Shown here: positions 10,413-21,510 of the stretch, in pieces
How the letters are laid out: the number at the start of each line of letters is the position of its first letter
How positions within the stretch are numbered: position 1 is the first letter of the stretch
Assembly: GCA_001938485.1 (NCBI GenBank)
Contig: MQRK01217781.1
Span: 21,683-85,682, forward strand
Direction of reading: 5' to 3'
DNA from: Girardia tigrina
Taxonomy: Eukaryota; Platyhelminthes; Tricladida; Dugesiidae
Length of the DNA: 64,000 nt
Translations under genes and position numbers: made by a program
Notes under the pieces: generated by a model
Told to the model about the DNA's origin: nothing
Databases searched by the model: none
What the model saw: the letters and a program-made list of their open reading frames with translations, nothing else

Positions 10413-12425
10413 TTAAAAATATATATCCGTCTATCTAAATAGAGTTACGTAACATAATTAAATAAATTCATTCTCATGCTTTCCATGTGAATATTTCATT
10501 TTTTGACACACTAAGCGCCAGTGTGCCTTAGAATTCGGTTATGCATATGATACATGCTGGACTGTTTATCATCACAATTTGAATTTTATCACAGTAAATT
10601 ATCATATAAAGATTTTTGATTTTTAATAATCCTCGACATAATTTCTTTTTCTTTCCTTCAAATAATTTCATCCAATTTTAAACGAAAATATATAAAAACT
10701 GATTAAAAAAACAATTTTATTTAACTAAATTAAAATCAAAATTCGTTTCCAACTCAAAAATCAATATAAAAATGAAAGTCAAGTCAATATATTTATCAAG
10801 AAAATATGAATAAACAATAAAGTCAAAAATTATTTAAATTAGGAATTATAATTATTTATTATTAGACTAGTAAATTGATAAATTAAATCGAAATTATAAA
10901 CTTACCATTAATATGAAAAAATTGACTATGAAATTAGAATTCGTATTATTTTAAATAATAATTGAATATTTAAACAAAATCAGAAGATTTATTAAAGATG
11001 CAGAAATAATTTTTCAATTTGTAATTTTAAATTTATAAATTTAAATTTATAAATTTAAATTTAGAAAGACAAAAAATTGAATTTAAATTATTATATTTAG
11101 TTAAAATTAAGAATGAAAAATTTTAAGTTAAACCATTGAAACCTAATAAAAAACTTTTTATCAAAACTTTTAAAGAATTTTCGTTTATTTGAAACGGAAA
11201 AAATATCATTCACTTAATCTTTATGCTGTATTTATATTTTATATCGTTTTTTCTTCAAAATCTAAATTTTTTATTTGTTTTAGAGTGTAAAAGAGATTAT
11301 TTTAATTAACCTGAATAACCTAAAGCATGTTATTATCAGAAAATATTGTTACTATAACTCGACTTCTAACTTGTAGATAATAAGCATTTAAATAAGTTAA
11401 CATTAAAGTGAGTACTTTCAAATTTTTTTAAATCAAACTGAATTTTACTCAAATATAAAAAATATATTAATGTATAAGATAAATTTATATTTTATAATAA
11501 TCACATATACAAAGGTATTTTATCTAGTAAGAATGACTTAATGTTAGTTTTTAGCAAATACTCACGAGTTTATATTTTGATAAAAGTTATGATAAAAATA
11601 AAATTTATTTTAATAATAAAAATTGATGATTTCAAATAAATACTAAATAAAGTTTATTGAATTTAAATAATTTTACATCGTTAACAGGAGAACTAATAAA
11701 TATTAACCTATTAGATTTTTAAAAAACTTCAATTAATTCTTTATCCCGTTCAGTTTTGCTCAGATTTCTTAAATTTCCTGGTCGATTTAGATGAAAAATG
11801 TAAATACAAGTGATGAATGAAAATTGTATCCCGTTAATTTATTCACAATCTTAAATTTTTTATCCATTAACGAAATGAAAATCCTGATGACATTTCTTCA
11901 ATTTCCATGTCAATTTAAATAGTACGACTTGTGTTCACAATTCGCAATTAAATTTCTCCTGTCCCCTAAAAATGTATGTCTTCTTGAATTCACTAGTATC
12001 TTATTTTTTTTATTTTTAAAAGAAGTTTACTTATGACAAAACTACTTCATATTTTATAATTTTTGAAAAAATGTGTCTTTAATTGTCTACTGATCTCTTG
12101 TTAGTACTTGTTTATTTTTTTCATTTTAATAGTATTTTCTGTTTCTTTTTGGTTCATCTATTTACTTTCAACTTTTTAAAGCAATGTCCTTTATTTACTT
12201 TTGTCTTCTTGAATAATACCCTTTTTATTGCTCAAATAATTTTTGTCGTTAATATAATTTTGTAATGTTATATATTAAAATTATCTATTAAAAAAGCTTT
12301 TAAAAATAATAGAGTATATATACATTAATAATAAACAAGTTTATTTTGAAACGAACAACGAAAATCGATCATTTTTGTAAGATTTTTTTGTAAGATTTAG
12401 TATATTCAGTATATTCAAAGTATAT
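10413..12425. other. very AT-rich spacer
   Basis: No gene is supported. It includes a short tandem repeat of AAATTTATAAATTTAAATTT type at about 11027-11065 and AT-rich open frames such as 12083-12265 that look like composition artefacts. Confidence 0.45.
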
Positions 12426-12448
12426 TCAGCAATAAATCTCGTACTCCT

Positions 12449-12760
12449 TTGAGTTTATGTTTCAATTTGGTTTATCAATTTTCGTGTAATTGGTGCAACA
12501 CTACATACATTGAAAAGACGTCTCGTCATCTCTGTAAACGGATTCAGGAGCATGGACGATTGGGTAATGGGAGTAATATTGCTGGACATATGAAGGGTTG
12601 TAAATCAGAGGTGAAAACAACTAATTTTAAAATATTGTGCAGTAATTTTAAAAATTATTGGGAAAGAGTTACTTGTGAAGCATTATTGATTAAATCGCTT
12701 AATCCGTCCATTAATGTACAAACAGGTTTCTCTTCCAATTCGTTGAAAATATTTAATTAG
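12449..12760 (+). pseudogene. Penelope GIY-YIG endonuclease domain (fragment)
   Basis: 103 codons homologous to the tail of the Penelope-like protein at 51980-52321: LVYQFSCNWCNTTYIEKT, then [49 protein letters not shown] domains of Penelope elements nick target DNA for target-primed reverse transcription. The canonical YIG is YIE here, so the catalytic motif is probably damaged. The reverse transcriptase is absent. The annotated Met is internal to the original reading frame. Confidence 0.85.
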
Positions 12761-12820
12761 TCATTATGCAAGATGTTTACATAATCATCAGTTTGCTATA
12801 TATAAGACAGCGAATTCAAC

Positions 12821-12848
12821 CTGAAGATGGTGGAAAATCCACCGAAAT
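12821..12848 (+). ncRNA. hammerhead-like motif (copy 4)
   Basis: CTGAAGAT, stem GGTGG, loop AAAAT, stem CCACC, then GAAAT. The stem sequence differs completely from the GACGGT/ACCGTC copies but pairs perfectly, which is compensatory change. It lies about 60 bp downstream of the GIY-YIG stop. Confidence 0.45.
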
Positions 12849-13009
12849 ATATTGCGACAATAAAATTTGATTTTAATGGCGTTCTTAATTAAATATTTAG
12901 TTATGAATGATTAAAGATGTAAAAATATTAAAAAAAGTGTTTTTTAATAAATTATATCTATTTTATATAACTTATATTAATCGTATAAAAATCTTTTCTA
13001 ATAAAAAAC

Positions 13010-13144
13010 TTATCGTTTTTTCAAATATTTAGCCAAATAATGCAAACCTTTAAAAGAAAACTAACTTCCATAACTTAGCAAATCTTAAATAACTTTGCAT
13101 TTTCGAAGAACTCGTTATTTTCGAAGTTACCATATTACTTCGAT
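13010..13144. repeat. left arm of inverted repeat flanking piggyBac
   Basis: Reverse complement of this arm (TTAAATCGAAGTAATATGGTA, then TTCGAAAAT-type repeats and GGAAGTTAGTTTTC) matches 15786-15990 in order. The piggyBac copy therefore sits just inside one arm of an older inverted-repeat element or between two inverted copies. Confidence 0.55.
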
Positions 13145-15610
13145 TTAACCTTTTCTTTCATAGTGTTGTTTTACAACAACATTAAGTTTATTAGCTGAGG
13201 AATTTTAAGCAACAGAAATTCCGCTATCTATTTTAGTGTTGTGCTGCAACAACATTGCGAATATTTATATTGATTTAGGGAAACTTGAATGAATTAATTT
13301 TATGTTTTCAAGCTTGGAGTGTAATTAAAATTAACATGTAAGTTTAAGAATTATAATTTTATTTTTTATTGATGGTATATATATATTATTCAAATACATA
13401 GTTTTCTGAGAATAAAAAATATGATCCATATTATTTGAACCTTTACTTTTGATTGCAATTAATAACATTTTGCAATTAATAAATAATACCACATGTAAAA
13501 AATATAATGTATTTTATTAAAGTTGTTCACAAACAACATTGCGATGATTTGGATTCTCATTTGATAACATTTATTTAAATTTTTACATTTTAGAATGGCA
13601 TCCCGTTATAGTTTGCGAGCTTCTCGTGCAAGTGTGACAGATTTCAGGCAACTAATGGCACGTGGTGTTCTGATACTACCAGAAAATACAGGACAAAGGG
13701 ATGAATACATTGAGGATGTTATTGACGATGTTGACGATGATATAGAGGAGCATGAAAGTGAGAATGAACCTCAAGAAGATAAAGAGAATGAACGAGTTTA
13801 CCGTTGGAGAAGGGGAATTTCTACACTTCCTGTTAACACACAATTTACTGGAAATAATGAGCTAATAGTTGTTGATGTGAAAGAGCCTTCAGAATACTTT
13901 CGTGAATATTTTACTCAAGAAGTTTTTAAACATTTGGTTGAACAAACAAACTTATATTCTGTTCAGAAAGGTGGAAAAAGTATAAAAACAGATGAACAAG
14001 AAATTGAGCAATTTATTGGACAGCTACTATTCATGGGATTTCATAAATTGCCCTCCTATCGAATGTACTGGTCTCCTGAAACACGAATCGAGTCTGTAGC
14101 TGGGGTTTTAAGTTTGAAGAGGTTTGAGACATTGAAGAGATATTTTCACGTGAATGATAACTCTAAAATTCCCGATAATAAACCTGATCGCCTGTACAAA
14201 GTTCGACCACTTTTGGATTCAGTTTTTAAAGTCTGTCAGTCTAAAACTCCCAAAGAATATAATTCAATTGATGAACAAATGATACCTACTAAAAGTAGGA
14301 CAGATATGTAGCAGTACCTTCCTAAAAAGCCCAAAAAATGAGGAATTTAAGTTTTTGCAAGAGCCAGTACCGATGGAATGGTCCATAACTTTGAAGTATA
14401 TGGGTATTTGAAAAGGATGCCAAAGAATCAACGGCTGATATTGTTGTACGGCTATGTGAATTTCTGCCATAAAAACGTTGGACACAAGCTTGTTTTCGAT
14501 CAGTATTTTCACACCTTGGATTTAGTAATTCATCTGAAAAATAGTGGATATCACTTGCTGGGAACAATGCAGTCTATAAGAATGAAAGGAGCTCAAAAAA
14601 TACTTCTTTCAGAAAAAGAGCTGAAACAGAAGGGCCGTGGTTCAATGGATTCGGTTATTGATGCCAATTCTGGAGTAGTTCTTGTCCGATGGTCGGACAA
14701 TGGACTAGTGCAAACTATATTAACGTTTTTACCACCAGAGAAAGGCACTGACTGCAATAGATGGTCTTCTCGAGAAAAAGAATATGTAATTGTCCAACGT
14801 TCTAAGTCAATAGAAGCCTACAATAAGAACATGGTAGGTGTTGACCTCAATGATAAGTTAATGACACTTTACAGATTACGGCTGGGCACAAAGAAGTTCT
14901 ACATACATGTAGTATACGTTTGCTTGAATTTGGCTGTTATCAATTCTTGGCTCCAGTACCGAAGAGACTGCATACAACTTGATATCCAAAAAAAACAACA
15001 GTTCAGCCTTTTGAAGTTTCATTGTTCCATAGCTGACTACTTGTTAAAATACAAAAAACAAAATCAAACCTCAGTGGAAGGCAATCTTCATCTTCAAATA
15101 ATTCTAATTTGTCTAAAAAAAGCAAAACTAACGCTGCTGAGCCGATACTTGGTAAAGAAATTAGAAATGATGAAAAATGCCATTTTCCATTATTTGATCA
15201 ACAATTGCAACACAGATGCCGCTTTTGCAAAAAGGTTATACATATGTCAAATGCTATAAATGTAATATTTTGTATGCCTATTATCATCTCGTAACTGCTT
15301 TTATGACTTTCAACATGAATAATGATTGTTTCTGTTGCATTTTTATTGTAAAAATACTAACGTATTATTTTAAATGTAAGTTATTTTCATTTTAATATAT
15401 GCAACTCATTATATGTATACATTTTAAATTATTTATGTGAATTTCTAATTTTCGCAATGTTGTGCATGAACAGCATTCTTATAAATCGATAAATCAATAA
15501 TCGATTATGTAATACATTAAAAGTATGATATATGGGTCCCAAACAAGTCTCATGAATATGTTTAAAAATTTTGTTAATAAGATCTCATAATTTGGGAAAT
15601 AAAGGGTTAA
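13145..15610 (+). mobile_element. piggyBac-type transposon with TTAA target duplication
   Basis: Bounded by TTAA at 13145-13148 and 15607-15610; the ends read TTAACCTTTTCTTTC and, inverted from the right, TTAACCCTTTATTTCCC. Length is 2,466 bp including the duplications, as expected of a full-size piggyBac element. Subterminal copies of GTTGT..CAACAACATT occur near both ends (13163-13185, 13239-13256, about 15455). It carries one transposase on the plus strand, inactivated by stops and a frameshift. Confidence 0.88.
13595..15294 (+). pseudogene. piggyBac transposase with three clustered nonsense codons
   Basis: One frame from Met 13595 runs to about 15100, interrupted only by TAG (14309), TGA (14339) and TAA (14348), all inside a conserved stretch normally read as MKQYLPKKPKKWGFK. 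Landmarks: acidic N-terminus (EDVIDDVDDDIEEHESEN), SIDEQM (first catalytic Asp), VFDQYFHTLDL (second), GVDLNDK (third). Near 15100 a shift to another frame restores the Cys-rich tail (CHFPLFDQQLQHRCRFCKK). The DDD triad is intact and the lesions are few, so the copy is young. The transposase would cut at TTAA and could have mobilised the TTAA-bordered MITEs nearby. Confidence 0.9.
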
Positions 15611-16679
15611 CACCGCGGCCTTTATTTCAAATGCTGATTCCGAAGGTGCGGTATATATATTTTTTCCATCACAAATATAATTTTCAAGATTTTTTAGTTT
15701 AAAGACAAGTGAAAGGTTTTTTTAAAAAGAGAAAAAAATCATAAAAAAACGGCGTTTATTACAAAATATCGCATAAGGATGCGGCGTTAAATCGAAGTAA
15801 TACGGTATTTTCCAAAAAAGTTATTCGAAAAAATGTTCATTCGAAGAATTTATTATTCGAAGAAATCGTTTTCAAAGAACTCATTTTCGAAGAAAGTTTC
15901 GGATAACATTATAACACAGTAATTGTGTGAAAGTTAGTAACAATGGTTATTCTTAGGTGTTTAGGAGTTAGTTTTCGTTTATTTGAATCGATTCAATCGC
16001 CACAGTAATAAAAATAGCAATTGACGATATTTATGTTCTGACTTGACATTCCGTTAATAAAACTTTCGGAAAATGTATCAATGAAAAGAATATAATTAAA
16101 CTTATTGATAAAAGATTCTGTTTTGAATGTTAGAAAAATTTCACAATTCCCTGTCTCAATGGATTGACATAGGAAGGCCTGGCTCCGTATGGTTGTCAGG
16201 GTGCGATCGTTTCAGGGAGATGGATCACACAGTTTGAACGAGAGGGGACAAGATGTTTTCTTTTTCACATATCCACGAGGCTGGGAATTATGACTAGGGC
16301 TACGGAACGTAGCAACGGCGCTACTCAAGCTACTCTGGGATCAATAAAATTTAATATAAAGATTTTGATAATTATTTGTGAAATTTAACATTTCTTTAAT
16401 GATTTAAATAGAGATTTTTGAAGAATACTATCCCACAAACAATTTGAAACTTGAAAACAAATGATTGTGGGGTAAAATTGATTATATTTTTCTCAGTTTT
16501 TCTAATGAAACCTAAATTTGTGATATTTCATTGTTTTTGTAGGGTACTTCGTATTAGAATCATGTTTATATTTTTGTTTATTTTCTACATAAAGTGAAAT
16601 ATTTTTGAATGATACTCAAAGCGATAAGGAAAATCGTATTTCTAAAAATATACAATAATTATTTTTATTTAAATTTGTA
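15611..16679. other. spacer with inverted-repeat arm and a GC-richer block
   Basis: 15786-15990 is the right arm of the inverted repeat flanking piggyBac, with repeated TTCGAAGAA motifs. 16150-16340 is a GC-richer block (AGGCCTGGCTCCGTATGG... TACGGAACGTAGCAACGGC) that I cannot identify. No coding frame is supported. Confidence 0.4.
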
Positions 16680-18329
16680 TTAAATGTTGCATTTTAAGTT
16701 TTCTAATGCCTTGAATTTATTTTTCAAACGATTTAGTATATCTTGAAACAATTTGTATTCATGTGATTCGAACTTAATAGTTTCCTCTAAAACATGAAGT
16801 GTATGTTGTAAAGTTTTAAGAAATTTGGCCACATGAACTTGGACATTGGTTGACAAATCCGAAATATTATTTATATTTCTGAATTCTTTTTCCAGAATTC
16901 CTAAAAGTACTAATATATTGTAAACGTTATCCATAAGGGGTTTATAAATGTTTTTAAGGTTATAGTTGTAATGAAATGTATCGGAATAATCAAAGAAATA
17001 ATTTACATAGTTGATGAATCTGAAGTAAAAATAGTAATCCGAGAAATGTTTAATTATTGATTCTGTTTGACTTTTGATTAGGTCTTCCTTATGGAATATT
17101 AAAATGGTTTTGATAGATTGAATAATAGTGGTTTTCATTGGAAGGTTGCTATTAAAATCTTTTTTATTGCACTCCATTAAAAGTATCTGAAACTGTTCAA
17201 TAACTTTTTCAATGTTGGGTTTGTTGACAAAGTCATTAAACATATTTAAAACGAAAGTCTTTACTTGATTTACCAATCTTTCACCGATTATTTCTCTTTT
17301 ACTCATTAAGTGATCCAATATTCGATGATTTTGTTCTCCATCTGGTTCTCCACAAACATTATACCTTAAATCCAAAATTTCTGTATTGTCAAAAGGACAG
17401 CATCCTAGAAATATTACGTTTCCCAAAATGCACCGAGAACATATTTTATGAGAACATGATGAAAATGAACCATAAAAATCCCAATTTTCAATAGCTAGCA
17501 GACAAATGAGGCATTTTTTAAAATCAGTTGGATCCATTTCCGGTTGAAATTTAAGATAAAGTTGATTATTATTTCGTACAAATGAAACTACCAAAACCGA
17601 TACAATTTTTAACACCTCTTTCATTTTTTCGATATCATTTTTAATGTTTTCTATGATTTCTTGAATTAGCTGTTTTGAGAGGGTCGCTTCCGACGGAATT
17701 CCTTTTCTGGAAAAAGGGAATTGATACTTAAATTTTCTTAAACCCGAGGTTAAATTTTCTGCGAAATAAAAACCATTCATGGGTGCAATCGGTTGCTTAT
17801 ACTTTCTGTGCATAATTGTATGGAAAACTGTTTCCTTTGAACAGTGCCAAGGAATTTCTATTAGAGATTTATAGATCGCTTTTTCAGTTTCAAAAGTCAT
17901 TTGGAGAAGATTAGAGAATTCCTCTTTTGTGATTTTTTCATTTTGATTTAGCCACTTTTTAAAAAGTATTTTTGATTTGTGCAGTAATTCGATTGAATAA
18001 GAAAGAGGTTTGTGGAACATTGAAAGACATATAGAAAGATTGGTTTCTATTTCTTTGATTATTTGCTCGGGATTTTCTATTAACACTTTATATTGGTATT
18101 GGGAAACTGTTTTAGTATCATCTTTTTTGCCATTACAAAATCGAGTAACATGCCTTAATGGTTGTCTATCAAAAGGACAAGAAGTATTTTCTTGAAACAA
18201 AATTTCTTTTGAACATTTCAGACAACAAATATGATGACATTTTTCAAATTGCAAGAAAGTATTTTCAAGATAAAAATCAAAACATAAGGGACACTGATTT
18301 TCATCGATATCTAGTTTATCATTCATTTT
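16680..18329 (-). CDS. double RING-finger protein, intronless
   Basis: A single open frame of about 549 residues from the Met of MNDKLDID. An upstream in-frame Met adds 12 residues, FIYFYIIIIHFK, which look like AT-rich leader. Two C3HC4-type RING fingers: residues about 12-55 (CPLCFDFY, KCHHICCLKCSKE, CPFDRQP) and about 275-325 (CLICLLAIENWDF, CSHKICSRCI, CCPFDNTEI). The rest is helical with no recognised domain. RING fingers usually recruit E2 ubiquitin-conjugating enzymes, so an E3 ligase role is inferred. The length, lack of stops and conserved Cys/His show it is real and under constraint. No introns, unlike COQ3 and PP2A-A, so it may have arisen by retroposition or belong to a lineage-specific family. 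Confidence 0.88.
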   Translation of the reverse strand, partial: KMNDKLDIDENQCPLCFDFYLENTFLQFEKCHHICCLKCSKEILFQENTSCPFDRQPLRHVTRFCNGKKDDTKTVSQYQYKVLIENPEQIIKEIETNLSICLSMFHKPLSYSIELLHKSKILFKKWLNQNEKITKEEFSNLLQMTFETEKAIYKSLIEIPWHCSKETVFHTIMHRKYKQPIAPMNGFYFAENLTSGLRKFKYQFPFSRKGIPSEATLSKQLIQEIIENIKNDIEKMKEVLKIVSVLVVSFVRNNNQLYLKFQPEMDPTDFKKCLICLLAIENWDFYGSFSSCSHKICSRCILGNVIFLGCCPFDNTEILDLRYNVCGEPDGEQNHRILDHLMSKREIIGERLVNQVKTFVLNMFNDFVNKPNIEKVIEQFQILLMECNKKDFNSNLPMKTTIIQSIKTILIFHKEDLIKSQTESIIKHFSDYYFYFRFINYVNYFFDYSDTFHYNYNLKNIYKPLMDNVYNILVLLGILEKEFRNINNISDLSTNVQVHVAKFLKTLQHTLHVLEETIKFESHEYKLFQDILNRLKNKFKALENLKCNI

Positions 18330-18599
18330 AAAATGAATTATAATTATATAAAAATATATAAACAAAATAGTTAGAAAATTATTGCATAATAAATAATTAG
18401 GGAAAGGAATAATGAATATTTAACTTATCTGTTATTTCACTTTTCAACCCTTACCTTTTCAAGAGAGAATACAGTCACATAATCTATGATTGAAAGTTAG
18501 AGTCCTCCACTTTGCATGAATATTTGTACGTAAACTTTCTGCAATTATTCAGGATTGAGTTTAACAACTCTTTCATTTAAAACTATTTTTCCTTATAGG

Positions 18600-20206
18600 G
18601 TAATGTTTGTTGCTTCTCTGTTTTCTAGCAAATTAGTCAGGGTTAAACAACCCAACTGTATAAATGTCTCGGAAACAAATCCTTTGCTAGACCAAATTGA
18701 GAAACTCACGGATGCAATAAATCAACCCAAAAGGAGAATCGACAAAAGCGAAAACCAAGACCAGACCGTCATGTACTATTATCACCGCAGATTCGGTCAC
18801 AAAGCACAGAAATGTCTTAAACCATGTAACTGGAAAAAACACAGATCTTCGGAAAAAGTCAAAGTTTCGGCGTGAAACCGGTAAGGTATCTTCAATTTTT
18901 ACTGTTCCAGCCACCGCAAACAACAAGGTACTTTACTTTCTCGTCGGCACGGGCACCGACGTAAGCATCCTACCCTACAGCCTATTCCAACCCAGCGGCA
19001 GATCGGAAACTCAGAAACTCGTGATGGCAAATGGGCAGGATATCCCTACCTACGGGAGACATACGATCGAATTCGAGTTCACAGGGATACAAAAAAAATT
19101 CAAATTGAGCTTTATACTGGCCGACGTCCAGAGACCGATTTTATGATCAGACTTCCTTCCTCACGAGGACATCACTGTCAACTGCAAAAGGAATCAAATC
19201 TTAACAAGAAACCACACTATCTCGGGATCAGCGAAGACATGCCACAACTTCACGCCCTCAGAAACCGAGGTCTCACCAGCATTGAGGATAGAAACAAATG
19301 GTTCTACAATCGCCAGAAACCGAGAAGAATTTGGAATCACATCCTCAGCACGATCCGCGAGGAATTCGATCGCCTATTAGCAGAAGGTACAATTAGAAGA
19401 AGCTCGAGCTCCTAGTCTTCACCTTTAGTGCTCGTCAAGAAACACGACGGGAGCTACCTTCCTTGCGGTGACTGCAGGCTTTTAAATTCTGTAACACGAC
19501 CAGACAGCTACCCTCTGCCCAGAATGTCAGACATCCTGGATCGAATTCAACGCTAGATCTAAAGAAAGCGTTTCACCAAATTCCGATTCATGAGACCGAC
19601 ATCCACAAGACGGCCGTAACGACGCTCTTCGGGCTATTTGAATACACCACCATGCATCTTGGCTTACGCAATGCATCCAAGATGTTTCAAAGATACAAGG
19701 ATGCTTTGTTTCACGGTACTGAAGCCTTCGCAGCCTGCTACATTGATGACATCATCCTATTTTCAGACTCGCTCGAGCAACATGAATAACATCTGTCACA
19801 TATAATGAACCTACTACAACAGAAATCATTAAAAATAAACGAAGATAAATGCAACTTCAGAGCCACCGAAGTTCAATTTCTTGACTTTATGATTTCCAAT
19901 AGCGGGGTCAAACAACTTCAGAAACAAATTGACGACATCGCAAACATCAAAGAACAAAGCGATACAAAAGCACTCTGAAGGTTCCTGAGAACAGCTGTAT
20001 TTTATCAATGGATGATTCCAAAATTATCCGAAACAATGGCTCCACTCCACGATCTGCTCGCTAAATCGGACAGAAACAAGAAAATCACACTGAATGACTC
20101 ACAAAAACAAGCATTTTTCTCAATCAAACCGAAGCTCAACGAAATCACCAATATGGAACCATTCGTTCATAAAAAGGATCTAATTCTTTGCACTGATGCC
20201 TTGGTG
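18600..20206 (+). pseudogene. Ty3/gypsy gag-pol remnant
   Basis: In order on the plus strand with frameshifts and stops: Gag tail YYYHRRFGHKAQKCLKPC (18770-18830); aspartic protease LVGTGTDVSILP (about 18942, the catalytic DTG is altered to GTG); protease-RT linker FDRLLAEGTIRRS; RT SPLVLVKKHDGSYLPCGDCR, LDLKKAFHQIPIHETDI, FGLFEYTTMHLGLRNA, CYIDDIILFSD (active-site DD kept, about 19740) and the connection region MAPLHDLLAKSDRN. RNase H is cut off at LILCTDA (about 20205). Codon choice and GC content differ from the host surroundings. Integrase and LTRs were not found at this place. Confidence 0.88.
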
Positions 20207-20470
20207 ATCCAAGAGCGGGCGCAGTGGTTTTGTGGCTGCGGCGCACCGGCGGCGGGAGCGATTGTCAGGTCGGGGGGGAAATTTAGTACCTTATTATGAG
20301 ATATAGCTCCTACTTGGAAAACCTTTTCAACATTTAATTCATACGTGGTACGGTTTCTAGAATCATTGATGACTCTAGGAGTTGATTGATTCATTTATGC
20401 AATCCTGTGTTGCGCTAAGAATACATGAAAGTTCACAACTGAATGTACTGTTTCTTAACTTGAAAGGTTG
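20207..20470. other. abrupt GC-rich segment then spacer
   Basis: At about 20207 the gypsy reading ends and an approximately 70-bp segment of very high GC begins (GCGGGCGCAGTGGTTTTGTG, then GGCGGCGGGAGCG and a G7 run). It is unlike anything else in the window. I do not recognise it; the sharp edge suggests an insertion or a chimeric join. Confidence 0.4.
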
Positions 20471-20847
20471 CTAATGCAATTGATAAAAAACTTTTAGGTT
20501 TTCCTCTTTTTTTAAACTGAACAAAATTATTACACCGTCGACCAAATTTGAAAACTGACAATCAGGTGGTGAAACATCATCTTCAAGAATCAACATCAAA
20601 CAACCACCATCATCGTCCAAAATCATTTCCTTCCAAAACGGCCATCTCCGTCATTTTCATTTTGAATATATGTTCCCGTCACGTATAAATGAATTAATGA
20701 CGACCTCCCACTACAACTGCCACAAGGCTCTCCCAGCCGCATTTCAGTTATTCCATATGTTCGTGCCCATTCACGATGGTTAATGAAAGAATCAACACAG
20801 TATACAAATTCGTCAATTTGATTAGACATTTTCGATTCAAAATTCAT
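20471..20847 (-). pseudogene. small OB-fold-like protein with one frameshift
   Basis: From Met 20847 the frame runs MNFESKMSNQIDEFVY ... REWARTYGITEM ... SLIHLYVTGTYIQNEND to a stop near 20623. One base added in the TTTT at about 20636 continues it as RFWKEMILDDDGGCLMLIL and on to TAG at 20471, about 125 residues in all. The pattern V-x-G-[strand]-x-DDDGG-x-strand is what OB-fold subunits (STN1/RPA2-like) show, but the similarity is weak. Either a recent frameshift, a sequencing error in a homopolymer, or an unrecognised intron. It is not TE-like, so probably a host gene. Confidence 0.45.
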
Positions 20848-20910
20848 TCATAGAACAATTCAAAACTTTTATTGACCAAATTGAAAAAAAAACACAATGA
20901 CGACTTTCGA

Positions 20911-21460
20911 TTTGGCTGGGGTTTCTTTTGCACCCCCACTTCATTTTATCCTTTTTGAAAAGTATTAGTATCTTACTTTGTGATTGCAAAATAATTTCCG
21001 AAAAGGATGTTCCTGAGCTGAGAAAAATAGGTTTAAAAATGACTTAAAATTTAAAAAACCACCATACCTATAAATATTTAAATAGTTCATTTAAACAAAT
21101 GTTATTAAAATGTTTAAAAAATAATTATTTAACTATATTATTAATATATTAGTTTTTATATTAGTTAATTATTAGTTACTATTAGTTATCTATTTTTTAA
21201 TATATTTTTTAAATAATATAACAACGATTTTATGATTTTAGTGAAAATTTTTAATAACATTTTAATAACATTTGTTTAAATGAACTATTCAAATATTTAT
21301 AGGTAAGGCGTTTTTTTAAATTTCAAGTTAATTTTAAACCTCTTTTTCTCAGCCCGGGAAGGTTTTTTTTGGAAGATGCTTGTTAAGTATAACGTAAGTA
21401 ACATATATTATTTCAAAAATCTTAAAATGAAGTGGGGGTGCAAAAGAAACCCCAGCCAAA
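20911..21460. mobile_element. 550-bp foldback MITE
   Basis: Ends TTTGGCTGGGGTTTCTTTTG and its inverse CAAAAGAAACCCCAGCCAAA. The inverted arms continue inward (CACCCCCACTTCATTTTA; CTATAAATATTTAAATAGTTC and inverse at about 21280) to a centre near 21180, with a few indels. No coding capacity and no clear target duplication. Confidence 0.8.
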
Positions 21461-21510
21461 ACATTAAAAACTAATTGTAGTGCATCTCAATACATCTAGT
21501 TGACATTTAA

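Larger units (their letters stand above)
12426..12885 (+). mobile_element. 5'-truncated Penelope-like element
   Basis: Contains only the GIY-YIG endonuclease end of a Penelope-like retroelement and its 3' end with a hammerhead-like motif, finishing in TTTTAATGGCGTTCTT, equivalent to the ends at 8.6, 52.5 and 57.75 kb. Truncation at the 5' side is the usual outcome of target-primed insertion. Confidence 0.8.

Noticed and set aside
12083-12265. 60-codon hydrophobic open frame
   Set aside because: Phe/Leu-rich translation of T-rich DNA, no start context or homologue; composition artefact.
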